Shown piece after piece: positions 1 to 10,600 of a stretch of DNA of 64,000 bases; the stretch's first letter is position 1, and each line of letters opens with the position of its first letter. Both the position numbers and the translations under genes were made by a program. Source of the DNA: Bacteroidota bacterium (GTDB lineage Bacteria > Bacteroidota > Bacteroidia > Bacteroidales > VadinHA17); NCBI GenBank assembly GCA_016718875.1, contig JADKBL010000014.1:9989-73988 (forward strand). The letters are read 5' to 3'. The notes beneath the pieces were generated by a model. That model searched no databases. It was not told where the DNA came from and was given only the letters and a program-made list of their open reading frames with translations.

Positions 1-2825
1 AAGATGTAAAGGATACAACATGTGTTGCCCTGTTCAGGGTTATCAGGGACAAAAAATCTGAATTCCTCTTTCATGATATTGAAACCAATGATCTCCATAT
101 CATGGCCTGGACAACCACACCCTGGACACTTCCTTCCAATACGGCACTTGCAGTCGGAAGAGATATCAGGTATGTAAGGGTAAGTTTCAATCCATATACG
201 GCAGAACCAATTACGGTAATCCTTGCAAAAGAACTTCTGCATTCTTACTTCTCCGAATCAAACACAGGCCTGCATTTTTCAGAATATAAGCCAGCCGACA
301 AGAAGATCCCTTATAAAGTAACAGGCGAATTTGCCGGAATTGATTTAAAAGATGTTGAATATGAACAGCTCATCGACTGGGTTAATCCGGGCGAGGGAGC
401 CTTCAAAGTACTGACGGGGGATTTTGTAACAACAGAAGATGGTACCGGTATTGTTCATATAGCACCCACTTTCGGCGCCGACGACTACCGTGTTGCCAGG
501 GAAAACGGAGTTCCTCCACTTATTATGAAGAGGAAGGACGGATCGTTCGGTCCGATGGTTGACAAGCGGGGGTATTTGGTACCGATAGCTGACCTGGATG
601 ATGAATTTGTAAAGAAAAATGTCAACACAGTCACATACTCGGATTTCGAGGCTAAACCTGTGAAGAATGAGTATGACAATGAGATATCACCAGATAAAGA
701 AACAATTGACGTTGAGATAGCCGTGATGCTGAAACAGCAGGGCAAGGCATTTAAGATTGAAAAGCACATACACAGTTATCCCCATTGCTGGAGAACAGAC
801 AAACCAGTACTTTACTATCCTCTGGATGCCTGGTTTATCCGCACCACAGCATTCCGCGACAGGCTGATAGAGCTTAATAACACAATCAACTGGAAGCCCC
901 AGTCGACAGGGACGGGCAGATTCGGCAAATGGCTCGAGAACCTGGTTGACTGGAACCTTTCACGCTCACGCTACTGGGGTACTCCCCTTCCTATCTGGGT
1001 TACTGAGGACAGGAAAGAAGAGAAATGTATCGGTTCAGCTTCAGAGCTAAAGGCAGAGATTGAAAAATCGATCAAAGCCGGTTATATGAAATCCAATCCG
1101 CTTAAGGATTTCACTGAGGGAGACAACACAGAGGTAAACTATCAGAAGTTTGATCTGCACCGTCCGTTCGTTGATGAGATATTCCTTGTCAGCAATTCAG
1201 GCAAAAAGATGTTCCGTGAGCCCGACCTCATAGATGTATGGTTCGACTCAGGGGCGATGCCCTATGCTCAGGCACATTATCCGTTTGAGAATAAGGAGAA
1301 TTTCCATCTGATGTTCCCGGCTGACTTCATAGCTGAAGGCGTTGACCAGACAAGAGGCTGGTTCTTCACCCTTCATGCAATAGCCACTATGATATCCGAT
1401 TCCGTATCATTTAAAAATATTATATCAAACGGTCTTGTACTCGACAAGAACGGGAATAAGATGTCGAAACGTCTCGGCAATGCAGTTGATCCTTTTACGG
1501 CAATTGAGGAATATGGATCAGATCCCCTCAGGTGGTATATGATAACAAATGCACAGCCATGGGATAACCTGAAGTTTGATATCACAGGTGTGGATGAGGT
1601 GAAACGTAAGTTCTTCGGAACACTGTATAACACCTATTCATTCTTCTCGCTCTATGCAAATGTTGATAATTTCAGGTACTCCGAAAAGGATATACCGGTA
1701 AATGAAAGGCCGGAGATTGACAGGTGGATCATTTCCCTTTTGAATTCACTTGTCAGGGAGGTCACAAACTGCTATAATGATTATGACCTTACCAGGGCCG
1801 GACGTGCAATCCAGGATTTCGTGACAGAGAACCTCAGTAACTGGTATGTTCGCCTCAACCGCAAGCGCTACTGGGGTGGTGATTATGATAAGGATAAACT
1901 GGCTGCCTACCAGACGCTTTATACTTGTCTCGAGACTGTTGCACAGCTTTCAGCACCTGTAGCTCCATTCTATTCAGAGAGGCTCTTCACTGACCTCAAC
2001 GGTATCACAGGCAGACACAAAGAAAACTCCGTTCATCTTGCTCTTTTCCCCGGATATGATGAATCGCTTATCGACAAATCACTTGAAGAAAGGATGGATA
2101 TTGCCCAGAAAGTCTCCTCAATGATTCTTGGCTTAAGAAGGAAAGTCAGCATCAAGGTACGTCAGCCGCTGGCCAAGATAATGGTTCCTGTTCCCGACAA
2201 TAATTTCAGGGCAAAATTTGAAGCTGTGAAAGATCTTATTCTTGCAGAAGTTAATGTCAGGGAAGTGGAGTATATTGACGACACCGCCTCGATCCTTGTG
2301 AAGAAGATCAAGCCGAATTTCAAGACGCTGGGACCTAAATACGGGAAGCTGATGAAGGAAATTGCAAATGCGGTTTCTTCATTTACATCACAGGAGATAG
2401 TAGCATTTGAAAACAACAAAAGCCATAAGCTCTCAATCAACGGTCAGGAGGTTATCCTTAGCATCGATGATGTGGAGATAATCTCGGAAGATATACCGGG
2501 ATGGCAGGTTGCAAATGAAGGAAAACTCACTGTAGCACTTGACGTAACTGTGACAGATGATCTCCGCTATGAGGGTATTGCCCGTGAGTTTGTAAACAGG
2601 ATACAGAACATCCGCAAGGAGGCCGGTTTTGATGTAACTGACAAGATCACTGTTAAGATTGAGGATCATGAATTTGTAAGGGAAGCCGTTAAAAGGCATT
2701 CAGCATATATTGGTTCCCAGACGCTGGCAACTGTTGTTGAGCTATCAGCAAGTCTGGATGCCAATGTGAGAGAGGTGGAGATTGATGAGGTAGTGGTGAA
2801 GGTGGAGGTGAGGAAGAATAATTGA
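1..2825 (+). CDS. ileS: isoleucyl-tRNA synthetase, 5' end outside the window
   Basis: Class I aminoacyl-tRNA synthetase that charges tRNA-Ile in the cytoplasm. The open frame enters from the left edge (first full codon at base 3) and gives about 940 residues, so roughly the first 150-200 residues, including the HIGH motif, are missing. Seen: the editing-domain stretch MAWTTTPWTLPSN, the catalytic-core stretches VWFDSGAMPYAQ and TRGWFFTLHAIA, and the KMSKR signature in NKMSKRLGN (bases 1458-1472). A long anticodon-binding and C-terminal region follows. The size and lack of an obvious C-terminal zinc finger suggest the longer eukaryote-like IleRS type; this is inferred. An apparent ATG at 102 is internal. 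The stop is followed directly by an octamer repeat. Confidence 0.97.
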   Translation, partial: DVKDTTCVALFRVIRDKKSEFLFHDIETNDLHIMAWTTTPWTLPSNTALAVGRDIRYVRVSFNPYTAEPITVILAKELLHSYFSESNTGLHFSEYKPADKKIPYKVTGEFAGIDLKDVEYEQLIDWVNPGEGAFKVLTGDFVTTEDGTGIVHIAPTFGADDYRVARENGVPPLIMKRKDGSFGPMVDKRGYLVPIADLDDEFVKKNVNTVTYSDFEAKPVKNEYDNEISPDKETIDVEIAVMLKQQGKAFKIEKHIHSYPHCWRTDKPVLYYPLDAWFIRTTAFRDRLIELNNTINWKPQSTGTGRFGKWLENLVDWNLSRSRYWGTPLPIWVTEDRKEEKCIGSASELKAEIEKSIKAGYMKSNPLKDFTEGDNTEVNYQKFDLHRPFVDEIFLVSNSGKKMFREPDLIDVWFDSGAMPYAQAHYPFENKENFHLMFPADFIAEGVDQTRGWFFTLHAIATMISDSVSFKNIISNGLVLDKNGNKMSKRLGNAVDPFTAIEEYGSDPLRWYMITNAQPWDNLKFDITGVDEVKRKFFGTLYNTYSFFSLYANVDNFRYSEKDIPVNERPEIDRWIISLLNSLVREVTNCYNDYDLTRAGRAIQDFVTENLSNWYVRLNRKRYWGGDYDKDKLAAYQTLYTCLETVAQLSAPVAPFYSERLFTDLNGITGRHKENSVHLALFPGYDESLIDKSLEERMDIAQKVSSMILGLRRKVSIKVRQPLAKIMVPVPDNNFRAKFEAVKDLILAEVNVREVEYIDDTASILVKKIKPNFKTLGPKYGKLMKEIANAVSSFTSQEIVAFENNKSHKLSINGQEVILSIDDVEIISEDIPGWQVANEGKLTVALDVTVTDDLRYEGIAREFVNRIQNIRKEAGFDVTDKITVKIEDHEFVREAVKRHSAYIGSQTLATVVELSASLDANVREVEIDEVVVKVEVRKNN

Positions 2826-2849
2826 GGCGCAAGGACGCAATGGCGCAAC
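2826..2849. repeat. 8-bp tandem repeat directly after the ileS stop codon
   Basis: Three imperfect octamers of the form GGCGCAAN (GGCGCAAG, GACGCAAT, GGCGCAAC) start at the base after the ileS stop. The same octamer, in the opposite orientation, occurs four times at 43306-43337 beside the stop codon of another gene. Confidence 0.75.
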
Positions 2850-2879
2850 GGCTGTGCGATGGCACTGATGCTTTTGGCT

Positions 2880-2895
2880 CCCCTCCTGGGAGGGG
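2880..2895. repeat. short GC-rich inverted repeat downstream of ileS
   Basis: CCCCTCC-TG-GGAGGGG can form a 7-bp stem. No T-run follows, so it is not a convincing intrinsic terminator. The rest of 2826-2953 is C/T-rich and shows no gene. Confidence 0.5.
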
Positions 2896-3010
2896 AACCC
2901 TGCTGGCGCAAATCTCCTCTTCTCCCAATCTCCCAGTCTCCCTATCACCCCCTGACTCGTCCTAAAAAAAGTTTACAGATTAATAATTAAATACTGATAT
3001 CAAGTTATAC

Positions 3011-3939
3011 TTAATAGTTAATCCTGATATGTTTACAATAATAGGATTTCTTTTTGTAATAATTCTTCCATAATCTTTCTGTTTGGATCTTCTGTTCATG
3101 AACCATTGAAGGATACTGATTTCCGATACTCATATGAGGTCTGTCATCATTATAAAGGTTTACAGATCTTGTTAATACCCTTCTGGCTTCTTCTATTGAT
3201 CTTACCGGATTATCAATCAAATATTCATCCTTAAGTATTCCATTTAATCTTTCTGCTAAGGCATTCTCTAACGGATCTCCGTTTTCCGTCATACTTATTT
3301 TAATGTTATTGTCCTGCAACAGCTTTACATATTCATAGGAACAATACTGTACTCCCCGGTCAGAATGATGGATGAGTTGAAAATGACCTTCTGGCTCCAT
3401 AAATAAGCCAGATAGGGCCATTTTCAATGCCTGTACGCTCTCAACGGCTTCCAATGTATCAGCTACATGAAAGCCACTACCTTACGTGAATAAGCATCAG
3501 TAATAAAGCTAATATAAACATGTCCTCCATTTATTTTCCAGAGGTAATGTCACTAACCCAAAGCTGGTTAGGTTCGCTGTCTGGGATAAATTCACGTATC
3601 AGGTTCGGATACTTTCTTGAGCCAAAGAAAGATTGAGTGGTTTGATATACGTCTTTTCCTCTTTCTTACAAGCAAATGATTGGATGACAAGAGATCAAAT
3701 AATGCATCCCTCCCCATCTTAATTTGGTGCTCTAACATAAATGGGTGTAGCTTATCATAGAGCTTACGGGTTCCCATTCTTTTATGATTTTTACGGATTT
3801 CCAGAACCTCCTTCAACATAAGATCTTCTTCAATACTGATCTCAATACCTTTCCAACTGTTTTGATAATATGCCTGCCTGGTAACTCCAAACCAACCACA
3901 TAGCTTGGCTAATCCTATGTGTGGAAAATTTCTTTTCAT
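3011..3939 (-). pseudogene. IS3-family transposase OrfB, at least three frameshifts
   Basis: DDE integrase of an IS3-type element. The N-terminal part (3939 down to 3592) has the HTH_21-like stretch with RKNHKRMGTRKLYDKL. The C-terminal part (3454 down to 3011) has HHSDRGVQYCS and ENALAERLNGILKDEY, which carry the second Asp and the catalytic Glu. The first Asp lies between them in PNQLWVSDIT. Reading this stretch requires three frame changes: near 3645, near 3555 in the codons after SDIT, and near 3480, where restoring one G recovers a frame reading VVGFHVADT. Its start codon overlaps the orfA stop (ATGA), the normal IS3 arrangement. Confidence 0.9.
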
Positions 3940-4390
3940 TTCTTCAATGGTTTGGTATTGAGCTTTTTTCTGATTGGGATATTAAACTCCTTCTCAGCTA
4001 TATCAACCATTGTCGAAAAGGCAATTGCCTTCATCTCGGCATCTTTCAATTGATTTTCTAGTTCAGAAATTCGTTTCTTTAATTGAAGGAGTTCAAACGA
4101 TTCTTCTGCTTTTGTGATAGAGGATTGATTTTTGCCATCAAACTATTAGTTTCCTCCAAAAGTAGGTCTTCTGTTCAGGTAAGTTCCGCAGGATAACTTA
4201 AGAACTGGGCACATCCATCTTGACAAAATCCATGCTCTTCAGACTGACCTGTATACTTTCCCAAATTTCAGCCCTTGTACAATTTGAGGAAAGCATCTCC
4301 TGAATAATATCGATGTCACTCCTCAATACTAAAAGATCCCTCCTCTTCTTAGTCCTGAATTAACTTTACTTGTTTCTTCCATTTTACACT
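3936..4390 (-). pseudogene. IS3-family OrfA remnant
   Basis: Only the C-terminal leucine-zipper-like part is readable in one frame (LKKRISELENQLKDAEMKA, about 4090-4035, then EKEFNIPIRKK). The N-terminal DNA-binding region is present as fragments with stops and frame changes, for example IDIIQEMLSS near 4310. It ends in TGA overlapping the OrfB ATG. Confidence 0.75.
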
Positions 4391-4522
4391 TTTTGTGTAA
4401 ACCTATTTCAGGGACAAGACTACACCTCTCCAGATCTCCCCTCTCCCTCTCACCCTCTCTCCCCCTCATAATTAAAATATACAAAAGCACCCTCCCATAT
4501 TCTGAATTAGTTAATTAACTGA

Positions 4523-4530
4523 TATCTTTG
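4523..4530 (+). promoter_or_regulatory. Bacteroidota -7 box immediately before dnaG
   Basis: TATCTTTG matches the TAnnTTTG consensus and ends four bases before the dnaG ATG. If functional, transcription would start at or next to the A of the ATG, giving a leaderless or nearly leaderless mRNA. No clear TTTG -33 box lies at normal spacing. Confidence 0.45.
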
Positions 4531-4534
4531 GCTT

Positions 4535-6481
4535 ATGATCGACCGCCCCACCATAGATCGTATACTCGATGCTGCTCATATAGTTGATGTGGTTGGTGAG
4601 TTTGTGCAGTTAAAGAAGAGGGGAGTCAACTTCCTTGGATTATGTCCGTTTCACAATGAAAAGACCCCTTCGTTCACTGTTTCACCGGCGAAAGAGATAT
4701 TCAAATGCTTTGGCTGCGGGAAAGTAGGCAACTCCGTAAATTTTGTAATGGAGCATGAGCACCTCACCTACCCGGAAGCACTGAAATACCTCGCAAAGAA
4801 ATACCATATTGAGGTAATTGAGAAGGAACTCACAAAAGAGGAGCTTGAGAAACAGAATGAGAGAGAGAGCCTGCTTGTTGTAACGGCATATGCTGCCAGG
4901 CAATTTTCTGAAAACCTCTTCAATACTGATGAAGGAATAACGGTTGGTCTTACTTATTTCAAGGAGAGAGGATTCAGGCAGGATACTCTTAAAAAATTTG
5001 AGCTCGGCTACAGCTTTGAAAAACGCGATGCTTTATCAAAAAAGGCACTTGAGGATGGTTACCGGCAGGATTATCTAGTAAAAACTGGTCTCTCCATTCA
5101 GAATGAAGACCGCATCTTCGACAGGTTCAGCGGAAGGGTTATGTTCCCGATACACTCACTGTCTGGGCAGGTCTTAGGGTTCGGCGGGAGGATACTGAAG
5201 ACTGACGTCAAGACTGCCAAATACCTGAACTCACCCGAGTCGGAAATATACCACAAGAGCAGGATCCTCTACGGGATGTTCCAGGCAAGAAAGGCTATAT
5301 CGCAGGAAGAGAGATGCTACCTTGTTGAAGGATATACCGATGTAATGTCGCTACACGAGGCAGGCATTGAGAATGTTGTTGCCTCATCGGGAACATCGCT
5401 CACCCAGGAACAGGTAAAGCTTATAAAAAGATTCACTCCTAATATTACAATACTTTATGATGGTGATTCTGCCGGTATAAAGGCTTCAATACGGGGAATT
5501 GACATAGTGCTTGAAGAGGGTATGAATGTCAAGATAGTACTACTGCCCGATGGCGAGGATCCCGATTCATATTCGAAGAAGGTGAGCAATGAGGAGTTCA
5601 AACAGTTCCTCCATAAAAATGAAACCGATTTCATCCGTTTCAAGACACAGCTGCTGATGTCGGAGGCTAACAATGATCCGGTAATGAAGGCGAATCTTAT
5701 CAGGGATATTGTAAAGTCAATTGCAGTCATTCCTGAAGCTATCAACCGTACTGTATATATAAAGGAATGCAGCACTGTTCTTGAGGTTGCAGAGCCGATA
5801 CTCTACAATGAAGTTAACAAGCTCAGGGCACAGAAGAACTTCCAGGACAGGAATAAGTATCCCGCTGCTGAAGATCTTCCTGTTAAGCCTCTTCCTGTTA
5901 TAAAACAGGTAAGACAGGAACCTGTTTCATTTTACTCTGAGAGGGAGGTAATCCGACTTCTCCTGAAATTCGGAAGTACTGAATTTGAAAAAGTCATAAA
6001 CAAGGAAGACGGCAGGGAAGAGATCATAACAGTTGCTGATTATATTGTAAGGGAAATTACATCTGATGAGCTTGATTTCAACGACAGGGTCTGCGCAAAA
6101 ATTTTCGCCGATTTCAGGTTTCACAGTGAGCAGGGGCTTATAACAGGCGACAGTCTGTTTGTGAAGCATGAAGACCCTGAAATATCAAGCCTGTCGGCCG
6201 ATCTGCTTTCCGACTCGCATGAGCTGAGCAGCATATGGAAGGAGAAGCAGACCTATGTTGAGACGGAGGATATGAAGCTGAAGGAGATTGTCAGCGATGC
6301 CGTGCTCAAGTTCAAAAGCGATAAGATTAACATCCTGAGGAAGGAGATTATGCTTCAGCTTGAGGAGGCAGTAAAAGCAAACGATACGGAACGAAGCATA
6401 TTACTTCAGAAGAGATATGCCAATCTGAGTGTTGCTCTCGGGCTGATTTCGAAAAAGCTTGGAGGAAGAATTTTACTATAA
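4535..6481 (+). CDS. dnaG: DNA primase
   Basis: Synthesises RNA primers at the replication fork. 648 residues, normal for the family. The N-terminal CHC2 zinc ribbon has Cys37, His40, Cys58 and Cys61. The central TOPRIM core has the acidic EGYTD motif (Glu265) and the DGDSAG motif (Asp309, Asp311), the metal-binding centre. The C-terminal third is the less conserved helicase-binding region. ATG at 4535 is chosen because the frame reads straight into the family's conserved N-terminal helix and a -7 promoter box lies just before it. It is separated from ileS by the IS3 remnant and a pyrimidine-rich stretch. Confidence 0.97.
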   Translation: MIDRPTIDRILDAAHIVDVVGEFVQLKKRGVNFLGLCPFHNEKTPSFTVSPAKEIFKCFGCGKVGNSVNFVMEHEHLTYPEALKYLAKKYHIEVIEKELTKEELEKQNERESLLVVTAYAARQFSENLFNTDEGITVGLTYFKERGFRQDTLKKFELGYSFEKRDALSKKALEDGYRQDYLVKTGLSIQNEDRIFDRFSGRVMFPIHSLSGQVLGFGGRILKTDVKTAKYLNSPESEIYHKSRILYGMFQARKAISQEERCYLVEGYTDVMSLHEAGIENVVASSGTSLTQEQVKLIKRFTPNITILYDGDSAGIKASIRGIDIVLEEGMNVKIVLLPDGEDPDSYSKKVSNEEFKQFLHKNETDFIRFKTQLLMSEANNDPVMKANLIRDIVKSIAVIPEAINRTVYIKECSTVLEVAEPILYNEVNKLRAQKNFQDRNKYPAAEDLPVKPLPVIKQVRQEPVSFYSEREVIRLLLKFGSTEFEKVINKEDGREEIITVADYIVREITSDELDFNDRVCAKIFADFRFHSEQGLITGDSLFVKHEDPEISSLSADLLSDSHELSSIWKEKQTYVETEDMKLKEIVSDAVLKFKSDKINILRKEIMLQLEEAVKANDTERSILLQKRYANLSVALGLISKKLGGRILL

Positions 6482-6487
6482 AAATTG

Positions 6488-6602
6488 TTACACAGAGATC
6501 CACAGAGAAGACACAAAGTGACACAGAGAATTTTATACCTCAGTGTTTCTCTGTGTAAGCCTGAACGCGAAGCAGTGAAGGCCTCTGTGTTTCTCCGTGT
6601 AA
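6488..6602. repeat. CACAGAG-type dispersed inverted repeat, copy 1
   Basis: Begins TTACACAGAG and ends CTCCGTGTAA, with internal reiterations of ACACAGAG on the left and CTCTGTGT on the right. It is the most diverged of four copies (others at 22617, 26619 and 48643). It fills the gap between dnaG and the next promoter. Confidence 0.75.
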
Positions 6603-6628
6603 GTTCTAAATAAAATACCATCTTCAGA

Positions 6629-6658
6629 TTTGAGTATTGAGATTTATTCCTAATTTTG
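6629..6658 (+). promoter_or_regulatory. Bacteroidota promoter (-33 TTTG, -7 TAATTTTG)
   Basis: TTTG at 6629-6632, an 18-bp spacer, and TAATTTTG at 6651-6658. Predicted start of transcription is around 6662-6665, about 15 bases before the ATG at 6679. This rules against the longer in-frame start at 6637, which would lie inside the promoter. Confidence 0.55.
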
Positions 6659-6678
6659 ATATAACTAATATTAAAGGT

Positions 6679-7578
6679 ATGAAGCAGCTTCTTTCGGGTT
6701 TGGCACTATTTTCAATGCTTATAGTTATATCATGTAAGCAGGGACCAAAGGAGAAAGAACCATTCGTTCCTTCATTTTCAACTTACAAAAACAATGCTGA
6801 TTCGGCTGCCCCTGCAGAGAAGAATGAGATTTTCTACGGGATTCTTACACCGGTTGAGATATGCGGGATATTCAACAGGCTTGGCGTACCCTACTCCGAT
6901 GCCACTCTTAATCCAACCTCAAACCGCGATCTCTACCTTAGCAACTCAAAAGCTTCAATAAACACAGGCATTTACGGGGTGGATTTCGGTTACCTTAAAA
7001 TATTCGGCATTGGACAGGAGATGATTGACTACATGGTCACAATCAGGGAGATGAGTAATAAGCTTGGAATACCCGATCATTTTCTTACTGAGCCAATTAA
7101 AAAGATGCAGTCGGATATGGCGGAGCCCGACACCATTATGAAGCTCATGAATGAAGCTTTCAACAAGATGGAGAACCATCTCCGTACCGGAGGCAGGGAG
7201 AGCACTGCCGGGCTGATGGTCCTTGGCGGATGGGTTGAGGCGATGTATATCTCAACACAGCTGGTATACGATCCCGCCAAACCCGATCCGGAAGTGATTC
7301 AGAAGATCGCCGAACAGAAATACACTCTTACAACGCTTCTCAGTTTCCTTAAGAACTATTACGATGATCCAGTTGTAGTCTACTATACCAAAAAACTAAA
7401 ATACCTGAAGCACTATTTCGATGCCTTCGATATTTACTTCAAAAAAGGTGATCTGGAAATTGACAGGAACAAACAGGTCTTGCGCTCATCAGGCAGCGAA
7501 ATGACTGTCACTATTGAGACACTCAACCAGATCAGAGACTATGTTAGTAAGCTGAGGACGGAGATGGTAACGCCATAA
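6679..7578 (+). CDS. lipoprotein of unknown function
   Basis: 299 residues starting MKQLLSGLALF with a lipobox ending VISC at about residue 19, so a lipid-anchored envelope protein. The rest is helical and hydrophilic (for example IFGIGQEMIDYMVTIREMSN) with no catalytic motif I recognise. The start at 6679 is preferred because the promoter lies just upstream and the signal peptide begins there. The next gene also encodes a lipoprotein, but the 110-bp gap leaves co-transcription uncertain. Confidence 0.8.
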   Translation: MKQLLSGLALFSMLIVISCKQGPKEKEPFVPSFSTYKNNADSAAPAEKNEIFYGILTPVEICGIFNRLGVPYSDATLNPTSNRDLYLSNSKASINTGIYGVDFGYLKIFGIGQEMIDYMVTIREMSNKLGIPDHFLTEPIKKMQSDMAEPDTIMKLMNEAFNKMENHLRTGGRESTAGLMVLGGWVEAMYISTQLVYDPAKPDPEVIQKIAEQKYTLTTLLSFLKNYYDDPVVVYYTKKLKYLKHYFDAFDIYFKKGDLEIDRNKQVLRSSGSEMTVTIETLNQIRDYVSKLRTEMVTP

Positions 7579-7689
7579 AGGACGCCGGCTTGGCGGCTAC
7601 GGCGAGGTGAGCCGATTGCGGGTTGCCGGATGACGGTCTCCTTTTTTTTCGTAAATTAGTTCCGCATTGTGAAATCAATATTCCCGGTT

Positions 7690-10600
7690 ATGAAATACCT
7701 GAAAATCATTGCTGTTTTTCTGTTAATCCTTGTTGTTGCTTCATGCGGAAAAAAGGAGAAAAAATTACCACAGGCCCTTAAAAAACTTACACACCAGGAG
7801 GTTCCTGCTCCTATTCCCGTCGATAAGGGTTTTTCACAATTTATAGAGGGATACACTTCCGGAATAGTTTCTGCAAACGCCTCAATTGAGATCAGGTTCA
7901 CCCCTGAATTTGCTGCAACAGCAAATAAAAATGCTACCCAGTTGTTTTCCTTCGACCCTAATATCAAGGGAAAAACAGAATGGAAAAATGAGACCACGCT
8001 TATACTTACTCCTGCCCGGCCTCTTGACGCCGGAAAAATATATACAGGTACTCTTGCGATAGGGAAGCTGGCAGTGATCGATGAAAGATTTAAATTATTT
8101 CCTTTAAGGATACAGGTTCTCCGAAAGGATTTCAGGGTAATAACAGGTGTCCTTGAATGTGACCCGGAGAAAGAAAACAGCTATATACTTCAAGGCGAGA
8201 TTGCCGCATCAGATTTTATTGATCCATCGGAAACAGAGAAATTTATTGAGGCTAAACTCGGAAAAAAGAAGCTCGGAATTACATGGGATCACTCCGATAA
8301 CCTGCTCCATAAGTTCACAATTAATGGTATTATCAGGGAGGTCAAAGAACAGTTCCTGACAATTGAATGGGATGGATCAAAAGGCGGTATAAATCAGGCC
8401 GGATCAAAATCTGTTATTGTACCACCAACAGATTATTTCGATGTAATTGATATTGTAAAGTATCCCGGAGCCAGTCCCAGAATAGATGTCGTCTTTTCCG
8501 ATCCTGTTGATGCCTTACAGGACCTGAACGGACTTGTTCATTTATATCCATGGAAAGAAGTTAAGACAAGCGTTCAGTCAAACATCATCACCCTTTATCC
8601 ATCGGATGACCTTACCGGAGAACTTACACTTAATATTGAATCCTCAGTAAAAAACAACAAAGGGATATTATTAGGGGAACCTTTTCAGAGAGTCCTCGAC
8701 TTTACCCAGGTTCCTCCGGGGATAATGATAGAAGGCAAAGGGGCAATCCTGCCTTCATCACAAAACCTGATCCTGCCATTTAAAGCAGCCAACCTCAGGG
8801 CTGTTGACCTGAAGATCATCAGGATTTTTGAAAATAACCTGCCATATTTCCTGCAGGAGAACGACATTGACCAGGGGTACTCCGTAAAGCGCTTCGGACG
8901 ACCTGTCTATTCGGGAAGATTTGATCTTATCTCAGGATCCGGGACAAATACCGGCACCTGGAATCTTTATACAATCAATCTTGCTGACTATATAAATGTT
9001 GAACCAGGGGTTCTTTACAAGGTCGTATTAAGCATGAGGAAGTCTTATTCCCTTTATCCCTGCAAAGAGAGCGAGGAGAAGAGCAATTATGAAGAACTTC
9101 TTGATATCTCCGAGCAGCAGTCGAAAGAATTCTGGGATGACCCTGATAACTACTATGAAGACAATAATGATAATGTCTACTATTCTTACGGATTTTCATG
9201 GGAGGATCGTGATGACCCCTGCAAGGATGCATATTTCAGTCCCGATAAAAAGGTAACAAGAAACATTCTCGCCTCTAACTTCGGCATCATAGCAAAGAAG
9301 GGAGCCGATAATGTTTTGCATGTAATGGTAAATGACCTGCTAACAGCGCTTCCGGTAAATGAGGCTGCTATAGATGTCTATGATTACCAGCTTCAGCTGA
9401 TCACATCCGGCAATACCAGCCCCGAAGGCTCCGTTGCAATTCCCTGTGAGAGGAAACCTTTCCTCATCATTGCCAAAAAAGATAAAGACCGCAATTACCT
9501 GAAAGTAAATGACGGATCATCACTCTCACTCAGCTCATTTGACGTAACAGGAACAGCTCCTGAAAATGGCATCAAGGCATTTGTTTACGGGGAAAGGGAT
9601 GTGTGGAGACCCGGAGATTCTATATTCCTTTCAATATTTATCAAGGAGATGAAAAAGGATCTGCCTTCAGGACATCCTGTTCAGTTCGAGCTTGTCAATC
9701 CCCAGGGACAGAAAGTTGATAACCAGGTTCAGATGGCAGAAGGAAAGAATCTCCTGGTTTTTTCCACAAAAACTTCACTGGATGCAGCAACAGGTAATTA
9801 TACCGCAAATTTCAGGATAGGCGGAGCAACATTTACAAAACGGGTAAGGGTTGAAACGATCAAGCCCAACAGGCTCAAAATAAATCTCGCCTTCGACGGC
9901 AATATACTCGGCGGATCAAAACAGTCATCAAGGGGAACTCTGAATGTTAAATGGCTGAACGGATCTGTTGCCAGAAACCTGAAATCGTCAGTTGACTATA
10001 TTCTTAAAAAGACAACCACAGTATTTGACAAGTACAAACAATACAATTTCGATGATCCCGTAAGCGAATTCTATGCTGAAACGGTAAACATCTACAATAA
10101 TGAGATTGACGGAAATGGAAATGCTTCCCTTAACTTTAATCCTGGTAGCGATATGGTTGCCCCGGGAATGCTCAATGTCGTATTTACTGCAAAGGTTTCT
10201 GAAAAGGGAGGCGATGAGAGCATAACCCAGGCTACATACAAATATGCACCTTACAGTGTCTTTGCGGGAATCAGCCTTCCCGGACTTCAGGGAAAGAGCA
10301 GGATGCTCTACACCGATGAGGACAATGTTGTTAAAATTGTAACAGTAGATGAAGAAGGAAATCCGGTGAGGTCGGAGGTTGAGATCAACATCTACAAGAT
10401 CTCGTACAGATGGTGGTGGGAATCGAATGAAGAGGATCTCGGCTATTACATTTCAAACAATGTCTATAAGCCGGTAATCAGCGAAAAAATCACTACAAAG
10501 AACGGGGAAAGCTCATTTGACTTCAGGATCGGCAAAAATGACTGGGGAAGATACCTTATCAGAGTAACGACTGCAGAAGGTCATTCCACAGGAAAAATAC

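Larger units (their letters stand above)
2954..4420 (-). mobile_element. degenerate IS3-family insertion sequence
   Basis: About 1.47 kb element with both orfA- and orfB-type transposase remnants on the minus strand. Imperfect terminal inverted repeats are visible: the left end (about 2954-2977) and the complement of the right end (about 4396-4420) share GTCC and GTTTACA in register. Both transposase frames are broken, so the copy is inactive. It sits in a C/T-rich tract between ileS and dnaG. No convincing target-site duplication was identified. Confidence 0.85.

Noticed and set aside
2954..4420. Two independent transposase genes
   Set aside because: Both parts align to one IS3 OrfB once single-base frame changes are allowed, and inverted repeats bound them together.
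6637..6679. Earlier start of the lipoprotein after dnaG
   Set aside because: It would begin within the promoter and put 14 residues ahead of a standard lipoprotein signal.
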